From: an uncultured Prochlorococcus sp.
GTDB taxonomy: Bacteria > Cyanobacteriota > Cyanobacteriia > PCC-6307 > Cyanobiaceae
Reading direction: 5' to 3'
Assembly (NCBI RefSeq): GCF_902626525.1
Contig: NZ_CACOFR010000007.1
Location: forward strand, 1-64,000
Length of the DNA: 64,000 bases
Of this stretch, positions 36,619 to 46,425 are shown in pieces. The translations under genes and the position numbers were made by a program. Below the pieces are notes generated by a model. The model saw nothing but the letters and a program-made list of their open reading frames with translations. It had not been told where the DNA came from and made no database searches. Positions within the stretch are counted from its first letter, which is position 1. Each line of letters begins with the position of its first letter.

Positions 36619-37476
36619 TTAATTGAGATACTTGAGAATAATAAAAATGTAATACAAAATAGATGGTGTAAAAATGTAGCTGTCAATTCGGTCAAGAATA
36701 CCCCCATGTCCTGGTAAAAAAGTTCCGGAATCTTTTATTTTTGCATCTCTCTTCATCATGGATTCAATTAAATCTCCAACTAATGCCATAAGAGAAATTA
36801 AAATTCCATATAAAATACCAACTAATAATGGATTTTCCCAATTCATTAAAAATGCAAAAAATATTGCCAATAAAATTGAACAGAATATTCCTCCAATTAA
36901 ACCTTCAATTGTTTTACTCGGAGATATTGGGGAGAGAGATTTTTTGCCAAATGACTTCCCAATGAAATAAGAACCAATATCACTAGCTACAATTAAAAAA
37001 CAAGAAGTTAAAGTTAAATAAAGACCTGTAGTATTTGATAAGTTTTCAAACGAAATTAAACCTTGATTTGAGCTTATTATCACTGTCTCTAATCCTCTTA
37101 ACTTAATCCAGTAACTTGGTAAAAAACCTAAATAAAATAAACCAAAAATTGAAGCTGCAATATCTGAAATCGTTCCGGGTTTTGGTTGCAACAGTAACCA
37201 AGTGCATATTCCAACTGAACAGATAGGTAAAATCGAATTTGATATTTCACCTTCAAGCAAACCTATAGTCTCAAGATAAGTAGAAATTATGATAACGAAA
37301 GATGAAAATAATGTCGTTTTTGTAGCTGGTTTTATTCCTTTAAATTCTGCCATTCTAAAAAATTCCAATAATGCTAAATAAGCAAGTAACGCTGTTGCTA
37401 AAGTGAAGAACCATCCCCCCAACAAAACAACAATTAAACCAAATATTCCTATAAGTAAACCGCTTTTTAATCTCAT
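36619..37476 (-). CDS. cdsA: phosphatidate cytidylyltransferase CdsA
   Basis: 285 residues, polytopic (about seven to eight membrane segments). The family signature is present near the C-terminus: ALVGDLIESMMKRDAKIKDSGTFLPGHGGILDRIDSYIF, with the catalytic acidic residues. It makes CDP-diacylglycerol from phosphatidate and CTP, the precursor of phosphatidylglycerol, an essential photosystem lipid. It lies 15 bases downstream of the PLP decarboxylase-like gene on the same strand. PlsC at 8.8-9.4 kb makes its substrate. Confidence 0.95.
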   Translation of the reverse strand: MRLKSGLLIGIFGLIVVLLGGWFFTLATALLAYLALLEFFRMAEFKGIKPATKTTLFSSFVIIISTYLETIGLLEGEISNSILPICSVGICTWLLLQPKPGTISDIAASIFGLFYLGFLPSYWIKLRGLETVIISSNQGLISFENLSNTTGLYLTLTSCFLIVASDIGSYFIGKSFGKKSLSPISPSKTIEGLIGGIFCSILLAIFFAFLMNWENPLLVGILYGILISLMALVGDLIESMMKRDAKIKDSGTFLPGHGGILDRIDSYIFTPSILYYIFIILKYLN

Positions 37477-37491
37477 ATCAAATTTCTAGAT

Positions 37492-38883
37492 TTATATGAC
37501 TCTAATATTAAAATTTACCAGATCTTTGTTCCATAAACTTTGATTATTTATCCAATTAAACCTATCGATATCAATTTTTTCTCCAGGAATTAGTAGAGGT
37601 ATCCCAGGGGGATAAGGACAAATAATATCTCCAGATATTTTATTTAATGATTGCGAGAAGGGAATGCTTCGAGTCTCACTTCTCCAAACAATTCCAATTT
37701 CAATTTCTGGTGCTTGAACCAATTTAAAGGGCGATTGGAGAACTTCTAAACTTTTTGATTTTTTAGAATTTAATAATAATTTATTCCACAACTTTTCAAA
37801 TAAATTAACAAAATCCTTTTGATTAGCGAATCCTAAGCAAAAAGTAAGAGTCATCATTTCTGGTAATTCAGCAATAAGACCATTTTTATAAAAAAATTTA
37901 TCAGCAGTAAAACCATCAATTCCAGCCTTAGAGGTATTTAATACTATTTTTAAGGGATCTTGGGTCTCTATTAGAGGAATATTCTTTTGGGTTAATTTTT
38001 TGTAGATGCTTCTAGCCTCTAAAATTCTTTTTTGATATTTTGATAAACTCTTTTTATTAAGCCAGTCTTTAATTGACTCTTCACAAGAAGAAAGTAATAA
38101 GGAACTTGGACTAGTAGTTTGCAACAAATTAATGCTCTTGATTAAATTTTGCTTGTTTACTAGATTCCCTTGGTACCAAAGTGCAGCCGTTTGAGTTAAA
38201 CCATTTAGCGACTTATGCAATGAGTGAACGACTAAATCAGCGTTTGATACTAAAGCTGATTTTGGTAGGTTATGGTTTTCACAAAAAAGGAAATAAGAGC
38301 CATGGGCTTCATCAACCAAGACAGGTAATTTTTTTTGATGACAAAGATCTATTAAAGGCTTTAAATCTCCCGCATAGCCATGATAAGAGGGACTTACAAG
38401 AATTACCCCCGCAATTTTTTTTTCATTAAAATTTATTTTTTTAAATACATTTTTCAACCAGTTTTTTGTTATTGGTTTGTAATGACCAGTTTCTGAAGAA
38501 AATTCCAGGTCAAAGAATATTGGATGTATGTTCTGCATCGCACATATTTTTATAACACTTATGTGAACATTTCTAGGCATCAGAATATTTTCGCCTGGTT
38601 TTGCAATAGCAATTACGGCTGATTGTATTAATCCAGATGCTCCATTAACTCCAAAGAAACATCCTTTTGCCTTAAATTTTTCAGAGAATTCTCTTTGGGA
38701 TTTAGCAATTAATCCGCTTTGGGATAATGGTGAGCCGATTTCTGGTAGTTCCGGTAAGTCCCAATAGCCAGGAGGTTTTTTTAATAATTTTACTAATTTC
38801 TTGGGTAAAGCTGACCCTCTATTATGAGCGGGAAAAAAAAGTGACTTTAAAAACTTTTTAGTTAGAAAAGATGAAATGCTCAT
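37492..38883 (-). CDS. Orn/Lys/Arg decarboxylase-family PLP enzyme
   Basis: 463 residues, fold type I. The PLP lysine lies in ADLVVHSLHKSLNGLTQTA (S-x-H-K); the upstream VLVDEAHGSYFLF holds the Asp that binds the pyridine nitrogen, and FFGVNGASGLIQSAVIAIAKPGENIL is the phosphate-binding region. The C-terminal domain has ICPYPPGIPLLIPGE, typical of this family. It is shorter than the large E. coli decarboxylases (about 700-750) because it lacks the N-terminal wing domain. Substrate could be lysine, arginine or ornithine, for cadaverine or polyamine synthesis. Just upstream of cdsA. Confidence 0.87.
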   Translation of the reverse strand: MSISSFLTKKFLKSLFFPAHNRGSALPKKLVKLLKKPPGYWDLPELPEIGSPLSQSGLIAKSQREFSEKFKAKGCFFGVNGASGLIQSAVIAIAKPGENILMPRNVHISVIKICAMQNIHPIFFDLEFSSETGHYKPITKNWLKNVFKKINFNEKKIAGVILVSPSYHGYAGDLKPLIDLCHQKKLPVLVDEAHGSYFLFCENHNLPKSALVSNADLVVHSLHKSLNGLTQTAALWYQGNLVNKQNLIKSINLLQTTSPSSLLLSSCEESIKDWLNKKSLSKYQKRILEARSIYKKLTQKNIPLIETQDPLKIVLNTSKAGIDGFTADKFFYKNGLIAELPEMMTLTFCLGFANQKDFVNLFEKLWNKLLLNSKKSKSLEVLQSPFKLVQAPEIEIGIVWRSETRSIPFSQSLNKISGDIICPYPPGIPLLIPGEKIDIDRFNWINNQSLWNKDLVNFNIRVI

Positions 38884-38947
38884 AAAGTATTATTGACACA
38901 TATAGAATAAACAATATGGAATCCTTCTTCGATATTTTTTAATTTTA

Positions 38948-40606
38948 ATGAAAAGTTCTTATTCGGAATATTCAGCAAAAGGTGACTTGATTTGGTTGAT
39001 GTTGAGACCATGGATTTTTATACCAAGAGTTTTATATATACTTTTAACTTTTATTTTCCTTTTTTTAAGAATACTTTTTCAAGGTAACAATAAAAATAAA
39101 AATGTACAAAAAAATCTCTCAAAATATCTTTTCGACGTAATAACAGATTTAGGACCTTGTTTTATAAAATTAGGTCAGGCACTTTCAACAAGACCAGATC
39201 TTGTTAGACAAGATTGGCTTACAGAACTTACAAACTTACAGGATAATCTCCCAGCATTTGATCACAAAATTGCATTAAAAATTATTGAAGAGGAACTTGG
39301 GACACCAGCTAAAGAATTATTTGATGAATTCCCTGATAGTCCTATTGCTTCAGCAAGCTTAGGTCAAGTCTATAAAACAAAAACAAAAGATAATAATTAT
39401 ATAGCTGTGAAAGTACAAAGGCCTAATTTATACTTTCTTATAAGAAGAGATATTGTGATTTTAAGATTTTTAGCAACTATTTTTTCACCTTTTTTACCAT
39501 TAAATATTGGTGTTGGGATTGGAGAAATAATAGATGAATTCGGAAAAGCTCTTTTTGAGGAAATTGATTATGAAAAAGAAGGAGAAAATGCTTTGAGGTT
39601 TGCATCCTTATTCAAGAATAATCCTAATGTTTTTATCCCTAAATTGGATAAAAGGTATTCATCTAAAAGGATTATCTCAACCTCTTGGATCGATGGAGTT
39701 AAATTAAGAGATAGAGCTTTATTGGAGGAAAATAACTTAATACCTTCTTCGTTTATAAAAACTTGTGTAATAAGCGGACTACAACAATTATTTGAATATG
39801 GATTTTTTCATGCAGATCCCCACCCAGGTAATATGTTTGCTCTCAAAGGAGGAAATGCGGACTGCGGAAATTTAGCTTATGTAGATTTCGGAATGATGGA
39901 TACAATTACAAATTCAGACAGAATCACTCTAATTAAGGCAATTGTTCACATAATAAATGAAGAATATTATCTTCTTGCAAAAGATTTCCAAAAATTAGGT
40001 TTTTTAACCAAAGAACAAGATCTTCAAAAACTTACTGAACCATTAAAAGAAGTTCTTGGCAGTTCTTTTGGCGCTGAGGTGGGTGATTTTAATCTTAAAA
40101 ACGTAACTGATAAATTCTCAAAACTAATGTACTCTTATCCCTTTAGAGTGCCAAGTAGGTTTGCCTTAATTATAAGAGCTGTTGTTAGTCAAGAAGGTTT
40201 AGCATTGAGATTAGATCCAGAATTTAAAATTTTAAAAATTGCATATCCTTACATTGCTAAAAAACTTCTTACCGATAATTCTGAAGAGATTCTAGAAATT
40301 CTTTTAGAGGTCGTTTTTGATAATAAAGGTAGAATTCAAATAGAAAAAGTTGAAAGTTTATTAAATATTTTATTTAAAGATACTGAAAATATTAATTCTG
40401 ATCTTATTCCAGTTGCTAATGCTGGGTTGAAATTATTTGTCAGTAAAAAAGGATCAGAAGTTAGAAAGAATCTTCTTTTAAGCCTTATTAAAGATGATAA
40501 ATTGGAATTTAACGATGCCAAAAAACTCTTAAGTTTAATCAGAGACACTTTTAGCCCTTTGAATATTGCAAAAAGTGCTGTCCAAAATATAATTTCTCCA
40601 GTTTAG
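38948..40606 (+). CDS. ABC1/UbiB atypical kinase
   Basis: 552 residues. The family hallmarks are present: the KxGQ motif GPCFIKLGQALSTRPDL, the Ala-rich loop PIASASLGQVYKTK, the invariant Lys in YIAVKVQRPN, the catalytic FFHADPHPGNMFAL and the metal-binding AYVDFGMMD. ABC1 kinases act in quinone and plastoquinone/tocopherol metabolism and photosystem protection, probably as ATPases. Two membrane-like segments are expected; an N-terminal one is seen (about 22-40, IPRVLYILLTFIFLFLRIL). Cyanobacteria carry several paralogues, and the precise one cannot be named. Confidence 0.9.
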   Translation: MKSSYSEYSAKGDLIWLMLRPWIFIPRVLYILLTFIFLFLRILFQGNNKNKNVQKNLSKYLFDVITDLGPCFIKLGQALSTRPDLVRQDWLTELTNLQDNLPAFDHKIALKIIEEELGTPAKELFDEFPDSPIASASLGQVYKTKTKDNNYIAVKVQRPNLYFLIRRDIVILRFLATIFSPFLPLNIGVGIGEIIDEFGKALFEEIDYEKEGENALRFASLFKNNPNVFIPKLDKRYSSKRIISTSWIDGVKLRDRALLEENNLIPSSFIKTCVISGLQQLFEYGFFHADPHPGNMFALKGGNADCGNLAYVDFGMMDTITNSDRITLIKAIVHIINEEYYLLAKDFQKLGFLTKEQDLQKLTEPLKEVLGSSFGAEVGDFNLKNVTDKFSKLMYSYPFRVPSRFALIIRAVVSQEGLALRLDPEFKILKIAYPYIAKKLLTDNSEEILEILLEVVFDNKGRIQIEKVESLLNILFKDTENINSDLIPVANAGLKLFVSKKGSEVRKNLLLSLIKDDKLEFNDAKKLLSLIRDTFSPLNIAKSAVQNIISPV

Positions 40607-40660
40607 TTTTAATATTTTCATCCAATAAATTTACTTATAATTTTTAATTGATTAAAATCA

Positions 40661-40672
40661 TATATATATATA
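40661..40672. repeat. short TA dinucleotide run
   Basis: Six consecutive TA units in the 113-bp gap between the ABC1-kinase gene and the RodZ-like gene. Could be part of the -10 region of the downstream gene or a simple slippage repeat. Confidence 0.5.
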
Positions 40673-40719
40673 ATTTAAAAATTAAGTATCCAAAGAATAA
40701 ATAAATTCATGAGCATGCA

Positions 40720-41211
40720 ATGAATATTTTGAAAAAATTTTTATTTAATAAAAAAACTGAAACCAATAAATCTTTGAATAATATAGTAGTTGATCAATAT
40801 AATGAAATTGCAAAGTTAGTAAAAGAAGCGAGAATCCAGCAAAATCTATCAGTACAAGAATTGTCGCGGATTACAAAAATTCCTGTGCAAATATTAAATT
40901 CTATTGAAAATAATAATAAAAATATTAGGCCGAAGTATCCATTTATAAGATCTATATTGATTAAATTAGAGGAATGCTTATTATTAAAAAAAAATACATT
41001 ACTTAATTTAGAAATTGGAGAAAGAGAAACTTTAAAGATAAAAAATAATAAATTTCTTGTAAACAAATTCGATCTTATAGATACTTGGCAGGGAATTCTT
41101 TTGTATTTTTTTATATTAGTTCTAACTATTTTTATCTTAAAGAGATATTTTGTTTTAAATGTAAATGTTATAGAGATTCAAAATATTGAGAATAAAATCA
41201 TTGATAAATAG
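40720..41211 (+). CDS. RodZ-like helix-turn-helix membrane protein
   Basis: 163 residues. The segment IAKLVKEARIQQNLSVQELSRITKIPVQILNSIENN (about 30-66) is a Cro/C1-type (HTH_25) domain of the RodZ class, followed by a basic linker and one membrane helix (about 122-142, GILLYFFILVLTIFILKRYF). The periplasmic tail is very short (about 20 residues), whereas E. coli RodZ has a large one. RodZ links MreB to the envelope and helps set cell shape; here only the cytoplasmic and membrane parts remain. Assignment rests on layout and domain class. Confidence 0.72.
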   Translation: MNILKKFLFNKKTETNKSLNNIVVDQYNEIAKLVKEARIQQNLSVQELSRITKIPVQILNSIENNNKNIRPKYPFIRSILIKLEECLLLKKNTLLNLEIGERETLKIKNNKFLVNKFDLIDTWQGILLYFFILVLTIFILKRYFVLNVNVIEIQNIENKIIDK

Positions 41212-41225
41212 TGTTTAATAAATTC

Positions 41226-42746
41226 CTATTTTCTAATTCTCCCGCAATTATTTCCAAGCTCACTAAAAATTCTAATGTTATCTTCTATTTCTTCTAAAGA
41301 TCGATTTAACTTCCATTTCCAGTTGTTTTTTGTAGTTCCAGGTCTATTTAATCTACTTGAGTCATCTAAAGATAATATGTCTTGTATTGGAGTTATAAAG
41401 AGATTAGCATTAGTCTTCATGCCTATTTCTATTAAACTCCACGAAGGATTATCTGAAAATTTATACTCTTCTTTTATTCGCATTTTTGAGTTATTATCTA
41501 AACTTTCCCACCATGAGATGGATGTAGAGTTGTCATGAGTACCTGTATAAACAACCCAATTTTCTCCATCAAAATTCTTAGGTAAATATGGGTTATCTTT
41601 GTTTCCATCAAAAGCAAATTGTAAGATTTTCATACCAGGCAGTCTGAAATTTTTTCTTAATTTTTCTACATCTGGTGTTATCACCCCCAAATCTTCCGCG
41701 ATAATTGGCAGATGGTCATCCCCAAAATCTTTTTTTAGTTTATTTAATAGTGCTCTACCTGGCGAATTTATCCATTTGCCATTAATTGCTGATTTAGAAT
41801 TGCCATTTACTCTCCAGTAACCTGCTAAACCCCTGAAATGATCAAATCTCAACAAGTCAACAAGTTCAAACTGCCTTTTAAATCTTTTTCTCCACCAATC
41901 GAAGTTAGTCCATTTATGTTTTGACCAAAAATAAGTTGGGGTCCCCCATAATTGTCCTGTTGATGAGAAATAATCTGGAGGCACACCACTTTGAAAGATT
42001 AAATCTCCATTTTTAAAAATTGAAAAAAGTGATTTATTACTCCATACGTCGGCGCTATCCCTAGAAACATAAAAAGGTAAATCTCCTATTAATTTAATAT
42101 TAAATGAATTTGCAAAGTTTTTTAAAACTCTCCATTGCTCATCTAAATGCCACTGTATTAATTTTTTAATAAGTATTTCATCACTTTTTTTCTCAATCCA
42201 TGATTTTAAAAACATATCATTTTTAACTTTAAATTCTTTAGGCCATTGCCACCAAGGCAATTTATTAAATTCTTCTCTAATAACAATGAATGTTGCATAG
42301 TCTTCAACCCAAGAATTCTTACTAATCCATTTATCAAAATCAAGTTTTCTTTCTTCAGATTGGGAACTCCAACCTTGCAAAAGGAGGTGACCTATTTTTT
42401 CTGCTAAATTATCCGCAACATCAAAATCAAAATGATTGATATTTTGATTTGTAGGCCCTAATTGATCTTTATTAGAAATAAAAATAAAATCTTTCTCTAT
42501 TAAGAAATCTATATCAAGAAACCATGGGTTCAAAGCGAAACTAGACGGTGAACTATATGGAGAACCTGTAGAGTCGGTAGGAGTAAGAGGTAAAAATTGC
42601 CAGTATTCAATTCCATGATTATGAAGTTTTTTTATCCACTCTTTAGCTCCTTGTCCAAATGTTCCACATACTCTTCCTCCCGGTATACATGTTGGATGCA
42701 TAAGGATTCCTAATGATTTTTTTGTGAGTAATTTTTGTATGGACAT
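41226..42746 (-). CDS. malQ: 4-alpha-glucanotransferase MalQ
   Basis: 506 residues, GH77 family. Motifs: GSPYSSPSSFALNPWFLDI (substrate region), LIGDLPFYVSRDSADVW, the nucleophile Asp in LLRFDHFRGLAGYW, the acid/base Glu in LPIIAEDLGVITPDVEKLR and the VVYTGTHDNSTSISWW loop. It transfers short alpha-1,4-glucan chains in glycogen or malto-oligosaccharide metabolism. Length is typical. It is convergent with the RodZ-like gene, with only 14 bases between stops. Confidence 0.95.
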   Translation of the reverse strand: MSIQKLLTKKSLGILMHPTCIPGGRVCGTFGQGAKEWIKKLHNHGIEYWQFLPLTPTDSTGSPYSSPSSFALNPWFLDIDFLIEKDFIFISNKDQLGPTNQNINHFDFDVADNLAEKIGHLLLQGWSSQSEERKLDFDKWISKNSWVEDYATFIVIREEFNKLPWWQWPKEFKVKNDMFLKSWIEKKSDEILIKKLIQWHLDEQWRVLKNFANSFNIKLIGDLPFYVSRDSADVWSNKSLFSIFKNGDLIFQSGVPPDYFSSTGQLWGTPTYFWSKHKWTNFDWWRKRFKRQFELVDLLRFDHFRGLAGYWRVNGNSKSAINGKWINSPGRALLNKLKKDFGDDHLPIIAEDLGVITPDVEKLRKNFRLPGMKILQFAFDGNKDNPYLPKNFDGENWVVYTGTHDNSTSISWWESLDNNSKMRIKEEYKFSDNPSWSLIEIGMKTNANLFITPIQDILSLDDSSRLNRPGTTKNNWKWKLNRSLEEIEDNIRIFSELGNNCGRIRK

Positions 42747-43003
42747 GTTTTGGGATTATTTTATGACTCTTTAATAATTTAATTTTAATTAATTTTCTAG
42801 TTTCAAAGATATACAAATAATTTTTTATTGGCAAATATTATTCAAATTAATTTAAGCTTAATTTAAAAAAGTGTCTAATTTTTAATCAGTTTTTTTTTTA
42901 CTTTTAATAAATAGATGTGACTTTTGAAAAGATCTAGTCATTATCTTTTGCGAAATTCACATAAACGACTACGATAAGAATGTAGTTTTATATTGCTAAT
43001 TTC

Positions 43004-43999
43004 GTGACAAGTTTTATCACGGCAGTGCAGAATAAAGAATCGAATTTTAATCTTACTAATAGTAGATTAAGGTTAGTAAGTGGAACAACAAATCCTAAAT
43101 TAGCTGAAGAAATTGCATCATACTTAGGGATTAAAAATGTACCTTTAATATCTAAAAGATTTGCTGACGGAGAACTTTATGTTCAGATTCAGCAATCAAT
43201 TAGAGGCTGTGATGTATTCCTAATACAACCTACATGCGCTCCTGTAAACGATAGTTTAATGGAACTTATGATTATGGTTGATGCTTGCAAGAGGGCATCT
43301 GCCAGACAAATAACGGCGGTAATCCCTTATTTTGGATACGCAAGGGCAGATAGAAAGACTTCAGGGAGAGAATCTATAACGGCAAAACTCACAGCTAATT
43401 TACTAGAGAAATCAGGTGTAGATAGAGTTCTCGCAATGGATTTACATTCAGCTCAAATTCAAGGTTATTTTGATATACCTTGTGATCATATTTACGGTTC
43501 ACCTGTATTAATTGATTATTTAGAAACTTTAAATTTAGATGAAGTTGTAGTTGTCTCACCAGATGTTGGTGGAGTGGCGCGAGCAAGAGCATTTGCAAAG
43601 TTAATGAAAGATGCTCCATTAGCTATAATTGATAAAAGGAGATCAGCTCATAATATCGCAGAAAGTTTGACAGTAATTGGAGAAGTTAAAGATAAAACCG
43701 CTATCCTTATTGACGATATGATAGATACCGGTGGAACAATCTGCTCTGGCGCTAATTTATTAAAAAAAGAAGGTGCAAATAGAATATTTGCATGTGCCTC
43801 ACATGCTGTATTTTCCCCGCCTTCTTATGAAAGATTAAGTGCTAAGGATTTATTCGAACAAGTTATTGTTACCAACAGCATTCCAGTTCTAGTTAAAGAT
43901 AATTTCCCACAATTAAAAGTTCTCTCTGTTGCAAATATGCTAGGTGAGGCCATTTGGAGAATCCACGAAGAAAGTTCAGTTAGCTCGATGTTCAGATAG
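43004..43999 (+). CDS. prs: ribose-phosphate pyrophosphokinase
   Basis: 331 residues. Makes PRPP from ribose 5-phosphate and ATP for nucleotides, histidine and tryptophan. Visible are the N-terminal LVSGTTNPKLAEEIASYLG, the ATP and metal segments AVIPYFGYARADRKT and MDLHSAQIQGYFDIPCDHIYGSP, the KRR flexible loop region, and the PRPP-binding ILIDDMIDTGGTICSGANLL. The start is GTG; no in-frame ATG exists before the conserved core. It is slightly longer at the N-terminus than E. coli Prs. Confidence 0.97.
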   Translation: MTSFITAVQNKESNFNLTNSRLRLVSGTTNPKLAEEIASYLGIKNVPLISKRFADGELYVQIQQSIRGCDVFLIQPTCAPVNDSLMELMIMVDACKRASARQITAVIPYFGYARADRKTSGRESITAKLTANLLEKSGVDRVLAMDLHSAQIQGYFDIPCDHIYGSPVLIDYLETLNLDEVVVVSPDVGGVARARAFAKLMKDAPLAIIDKRRSAHNIAESLTVIGEVKDKTAILIDDMIDTGGTICSGANLLKKEGANRIFACASHAVFSPPSYERLSAKDLFEQVIVTNSIPVLVKDNFPQLKVLSVANMLGEAIWRIHEESSVSSMFR

Positions 44000-44012
44000 C
44001 TAATAAAAAATA

Positions 44013-44453
44013 TTATTTTTTGTTTGATTCTTGAATTTTTTTAACCTGATTTCTAAATTCTTTTTCCATTACTTCAGGTACATTATTTGGGCAATAACTA
44101 AGTGCACCTCCTACTAATTGGAAAATAATGTTATTTTGCAATGATCTAGCTTCAATTTTTTGTTGTTTCTTTTTACCCTCTTTAATAATGCCGCCGTGTT
44201 TTTGCTGCATGACAGTAGAAAATAAGTTTGTTGCCACAACCAGAGATTTCTCAAAATCAGCATCAGTACCTTTATCACTTGTAGAGCACAAATAAGTTAT
44301 ACCCATACTTCTGTAGAGGTCAAGATCTTTTTCATTGGCAGGAACTAGTTTATTGCTTGCTCTTAATTCACTTAATTTAGGATTTAAATTAAAAATAATA
44401 GCTATGAATATAAATGGAATTGATAGACTTTTAAATACATTCAAGAAATTCAT
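44013..44453 (-). CDS. small exported protein, unknown function
   Basis: 146 residues with an N-terminal hydrophobic segment (about 10-26, SIPFIFIAIIFNLNPKL) that acts as a signal peptide or anchor. The rest is soluble, with one Cys in TYLCSTSDKGTD and one in ALSYCPNNVPE that may form a disulphide. It is convergent with prs after 13 bases. The repeated basic-Gln stretch KEGKKKQQKIEARS is notable. Database names for similar short cyanobacterial proteins are not reliable, so none is used. Confidence 0.6.
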   Translation of the reverse strand: MNFLNVFKSLSIPFIFIAIIFNLNPKLSELRASNKLVPANEKDLDLYRSMGITYLCSTSDKGTDADFEKSLVVATNLFSTVMQQKHGGIIKEGKKKQQKIEARSLQNNIIFQLVGGALSYCPNNVPEVMEKEFRNQVKKIQESNKK

Positions 44454-44526
44454 ATAGATCTAAACTTTTTAGTAATCAGTACTTAAGATAGCATTTTTAA
44501 TTTTATTATTAATTGATAAAAAGAAC

Positions 44527-45069
44527 TTACTTAATAATTTTTATTTCGTGATGATTCTCTACTATCTTGAGCTTATTTTTGTTCCATGAATAGATTACTC
44601 TAAATCTATAATTATCAGAATCAACTAATCTTGTATGTTCAATAATATGCCAATCTTCATAAGAAGATTCAAAAATCATTTCGTGTTCATCAACTTGTTT
44701 AATATTTGATATCCCTTCAAGATTACTTAAATAAAAATTTCCCCTAATAAGTTGATGTCCCTTTAAGTATGCAAGCATTTCTCCTCTTTCTCGATATTGT
44801 GGATTTTCCTCAAAGAAAATATATTTTTTTTCTGGATACCAGGAAAATTTATAGTGCGATTCCCATTCAGATTTATTCTCAAGAGCTTGTATTTTTAAAT
44901 TCATGCATAAATTATAAGTTTTTTTTACTTCATCAAGAAAATATGTTCTATTAGATTTCCACAAACCTATATTTCTCGAAAACCATCTTTTTAAATTGCT
45001 ATTTAAACTAATTTCTGGAGAATTGTTTTTGCCAAAATTTAGATTTTTCTTTTGATTAATAACAACCAT
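44527..45069 (-). CDS. lipocalin-like protein, possibly CpcS/CpcT-related
   Basis: 180 residues, beta-rich. It opens with FSRNIGLWKSNRTYFLDEV, resembling the G-x-W-x-S-x-R segment that opens the lipocalin fold of CpcS/CpeS chromophore lyases. The ending (RGNFYLSNLEGISNIKQVDEHEMIFESSYEDWHIIEHTRLVDSDNYRFRVIYSWNKNKLKIVENHHEIKI) is a regular series of strands. Those lyases attach bilins to phycobiliproteins, but Prochlorococcus has almost none, so a true lyase role is doubtful; another ligand is possible. Divergent from sasA. Family relation is plausible, not proved. Confidence 0.45.
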   Translation of the reverse strand: MVVINQKKNLNFGKNNSPEISLNSNLKRWFSRNIGLWKSNRTYFLDEVKKTYNLCMNLKIQALENKSEWESHYKFSWYPEKKYIFFEENPQYRERGEMLAYLKGHQLIRGNFYLSNLEGISNIKQVDEHEMIFESSYEDWHIIEHTRLVDSDNYRFRVIYSWNKNKLKIVENHHEIKIIK

Positions 45070-45175
45070 TTATAAATAAGACCTATTTATTTCATAGCTT
45101 ATCTGTAGAATAAAAATAAATTTCTTAATGTGTTTATAAGGATTAACAGCTTTTCAACACTTCAGAGGTAATCAT

Positions 45176-46294
45176 TTGAATGATAAAAAAGAGCTAAAAT
45201 TAATACTTGTAGCAGCTAGAAATCAACTCTCTAGTAGTGATATAAAGTCCCTTATAGCTTATTTAGAATCAGATGATTGTGAATTTGAAATATCACTTCA
45301 GATCTCTGAGCCCACTGAACAGCCGGAATTACTTGAATTACATAGATTAGTCGCTATCCCTGCTCTTATTAAGGTTTCCCCTGCTCCAAAACAAATATTT
45401 GCTGGAAGTAATATTTTTTCTCAGTTGCAAACATGGTTGCCAAGATGGAAACAGGAAGGCTTAACAAAAAATCTAGGGATTAATTTGCAACCATCCAAAA
45501 TTGATTCAATCAGAACTCAAAAAGAATTTCTTTTGGAAGACGAACTTCTTGTCTTAAGACAAGAAAATGAGACATTAACTAAAAGAATAGAATCTCAGGA
45601 AAGATTATTAAGAATGGTTGCGCATGAATTAAGAACCCCTTTAACTGCTGCTACTTTGGCTATTCAAAGTCAAAAACTCGGACAAATAGATATTTCAAAA
45701 TTGCAAGAGGTAATTAAGAGACGTCTAGAAGAGATTGAACTCTTGTCTCAAGATCTCTTGGAGGTTGGCACAACAAAATGGGAAGCATTATTTAATCCTC
45801 AGAAAATTGATTTAGGTAATATTAGTGCTGAAGTAATACTCGAATTAGAGAAATTCTGGAGATTGAGGAATATTGAAATAGATACTGATATTCCCTCTGA
45901 TCTCCCAAGTGTATTTGCAGATCAAAGAAGAATGCGGCAAGTATTTTTAAATTTAATTGAGAATGCTATTAAATTTTCTAAAGATTCTGGATCAATAAAA
46001 ATTACAATGATTCACAAAACAAATCAATGGGTGGAAATAACAATTTGTGACAAAGGTGCTGGTATCCCTTTGAGCGAACAAAAAAGAATTTTTCTTGATA
46101 GAGTTAGGCTGCCACAGACTTCTGAGGGAACTTCAGGATTTGGTATTGGGTTATCTGTGTGCAGAAGAATAGTACAAGTTCATGGGGGAAGAATATGGGT
46201 TGTATCTGAAATTGGTATTGGTTCATGCTTTCATTTTACCGTTCCTGTGTGGCAAGGACAAAACAAAGAGCAACAATACTTGACGAAAGGCTAG
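45176..46294 (+). CDS. sasA: circadian output histidine kinase SasA
   Basis: 372 residues. The N-terminal KaiB-like thioredoxin-fold domain (about 5-90, [16 protein letters not shown]...[17 protein letters not shown]) is followed by a HisKA domain with the phospho-acceptor in [16 protein letters not shown], and an ATPase with [29 protein letters not shown] and [18 protein letters not shown]. It binds KaiC and phosphorylates RpaA to time gene expression. The TTG start is supported by AGAGG (45164-45168) 7 bases upstream. The Kai genes and rpaA are not in this window. The tRNA-Glu gene follows closely. Confidence 0.96.
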   Translation: MNDKKELKLILVAARNQLSSSDIKSLIAYLESDDCEFEISLQISEPTEQPELLELHRLVAIPALIKVSPAPKQIFAGSNIFSQLQTWLPRWKQEGLTKNLGINLQPSKIDSIRTQKEFLLEDELLVLRQENETLTKRIESQERLLRMVAHELRTPLTAATLAIQSQKLGQIDISKLQEVIKRRLEEIELLSQDLLEVGTTKWEALFNPQKIDLGNISAEVILELEKFWRLRNIEIDTDIPSDLPSVFADQRRMRQVFLNLIENAIKFSKDSGSIKITMIHKTNQWVEITICDKGAGIPLSEQKRIFLDRVRLPQTSEGTSGFGIGLSVCRRIVQVHGGRIWVVSEIGIGSCFHFTVPVWQGQNKEQQYLTKG

Positions 46295-46295
46295 C

Positions 46296-46326
46296 TTTAC
46301 TCTTAATTTTAATAAGCTGTTATGCT
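46296..46326 (+). promoter_or_regulatory. candidate promoter of tRNA-Glu
   Basis: TTTACT (46296-46301) and TATGCT (46321-46326), 19 bases apart, lie directly after the sasA stop and just ahead of the tRNA. The -10 box is good, the spacing is slightly long. It would start the transcript only a few bases before the mature tRNA. Confidence 0.35.
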
Positions 46327-46334
46327 GTTTTCTT

Positions 46335-46407
46335 GGCCCCATCGTCTAGAGGCCTAGGACACCTCCCTTTCACGGAGGCGACAGGGGTTCGAATCCCCTT
46401 GGGGCTA
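46335..46407 (+). tRNA. trnE: tRNA-Glu (anticodon UUC)
   Basis: 73 bases forming a full cloverleaf: acceptor GGCCCCA with TGGGGCT (one G-U pair), D-arm with GTCTAGAGGCCTAGGAC, anticodon arm CTCC-CTTTCAC-GGAG with TTC, T-arm AGGGGTTCGAATCCCCT. Discriminator A; CCA not encoded. Besides translation, tRNA-Glu provides the glutamate for 5-aminolevulinate and so for all chlorophyll in cyanobacteria. Confidence 0.97.
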
Positions 46408-46425
46408 TTTTAAATATTATTTAAA

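Noticed and set aside
44000..44040. AAAAAAT-ATT-ATTTTTT palindrome between prs and the next convergent gene as a bidirectional terminator
   Set aside because: The stem has only A-T pairs, so it is too weak to call a terminator by eye.
46225..46413. 62-residue frame overlapping the sasA end and tRNA-Glu
   Set aside because: It reads through the tRNA gene; the sense gene and tRNA fully explain the sequence.
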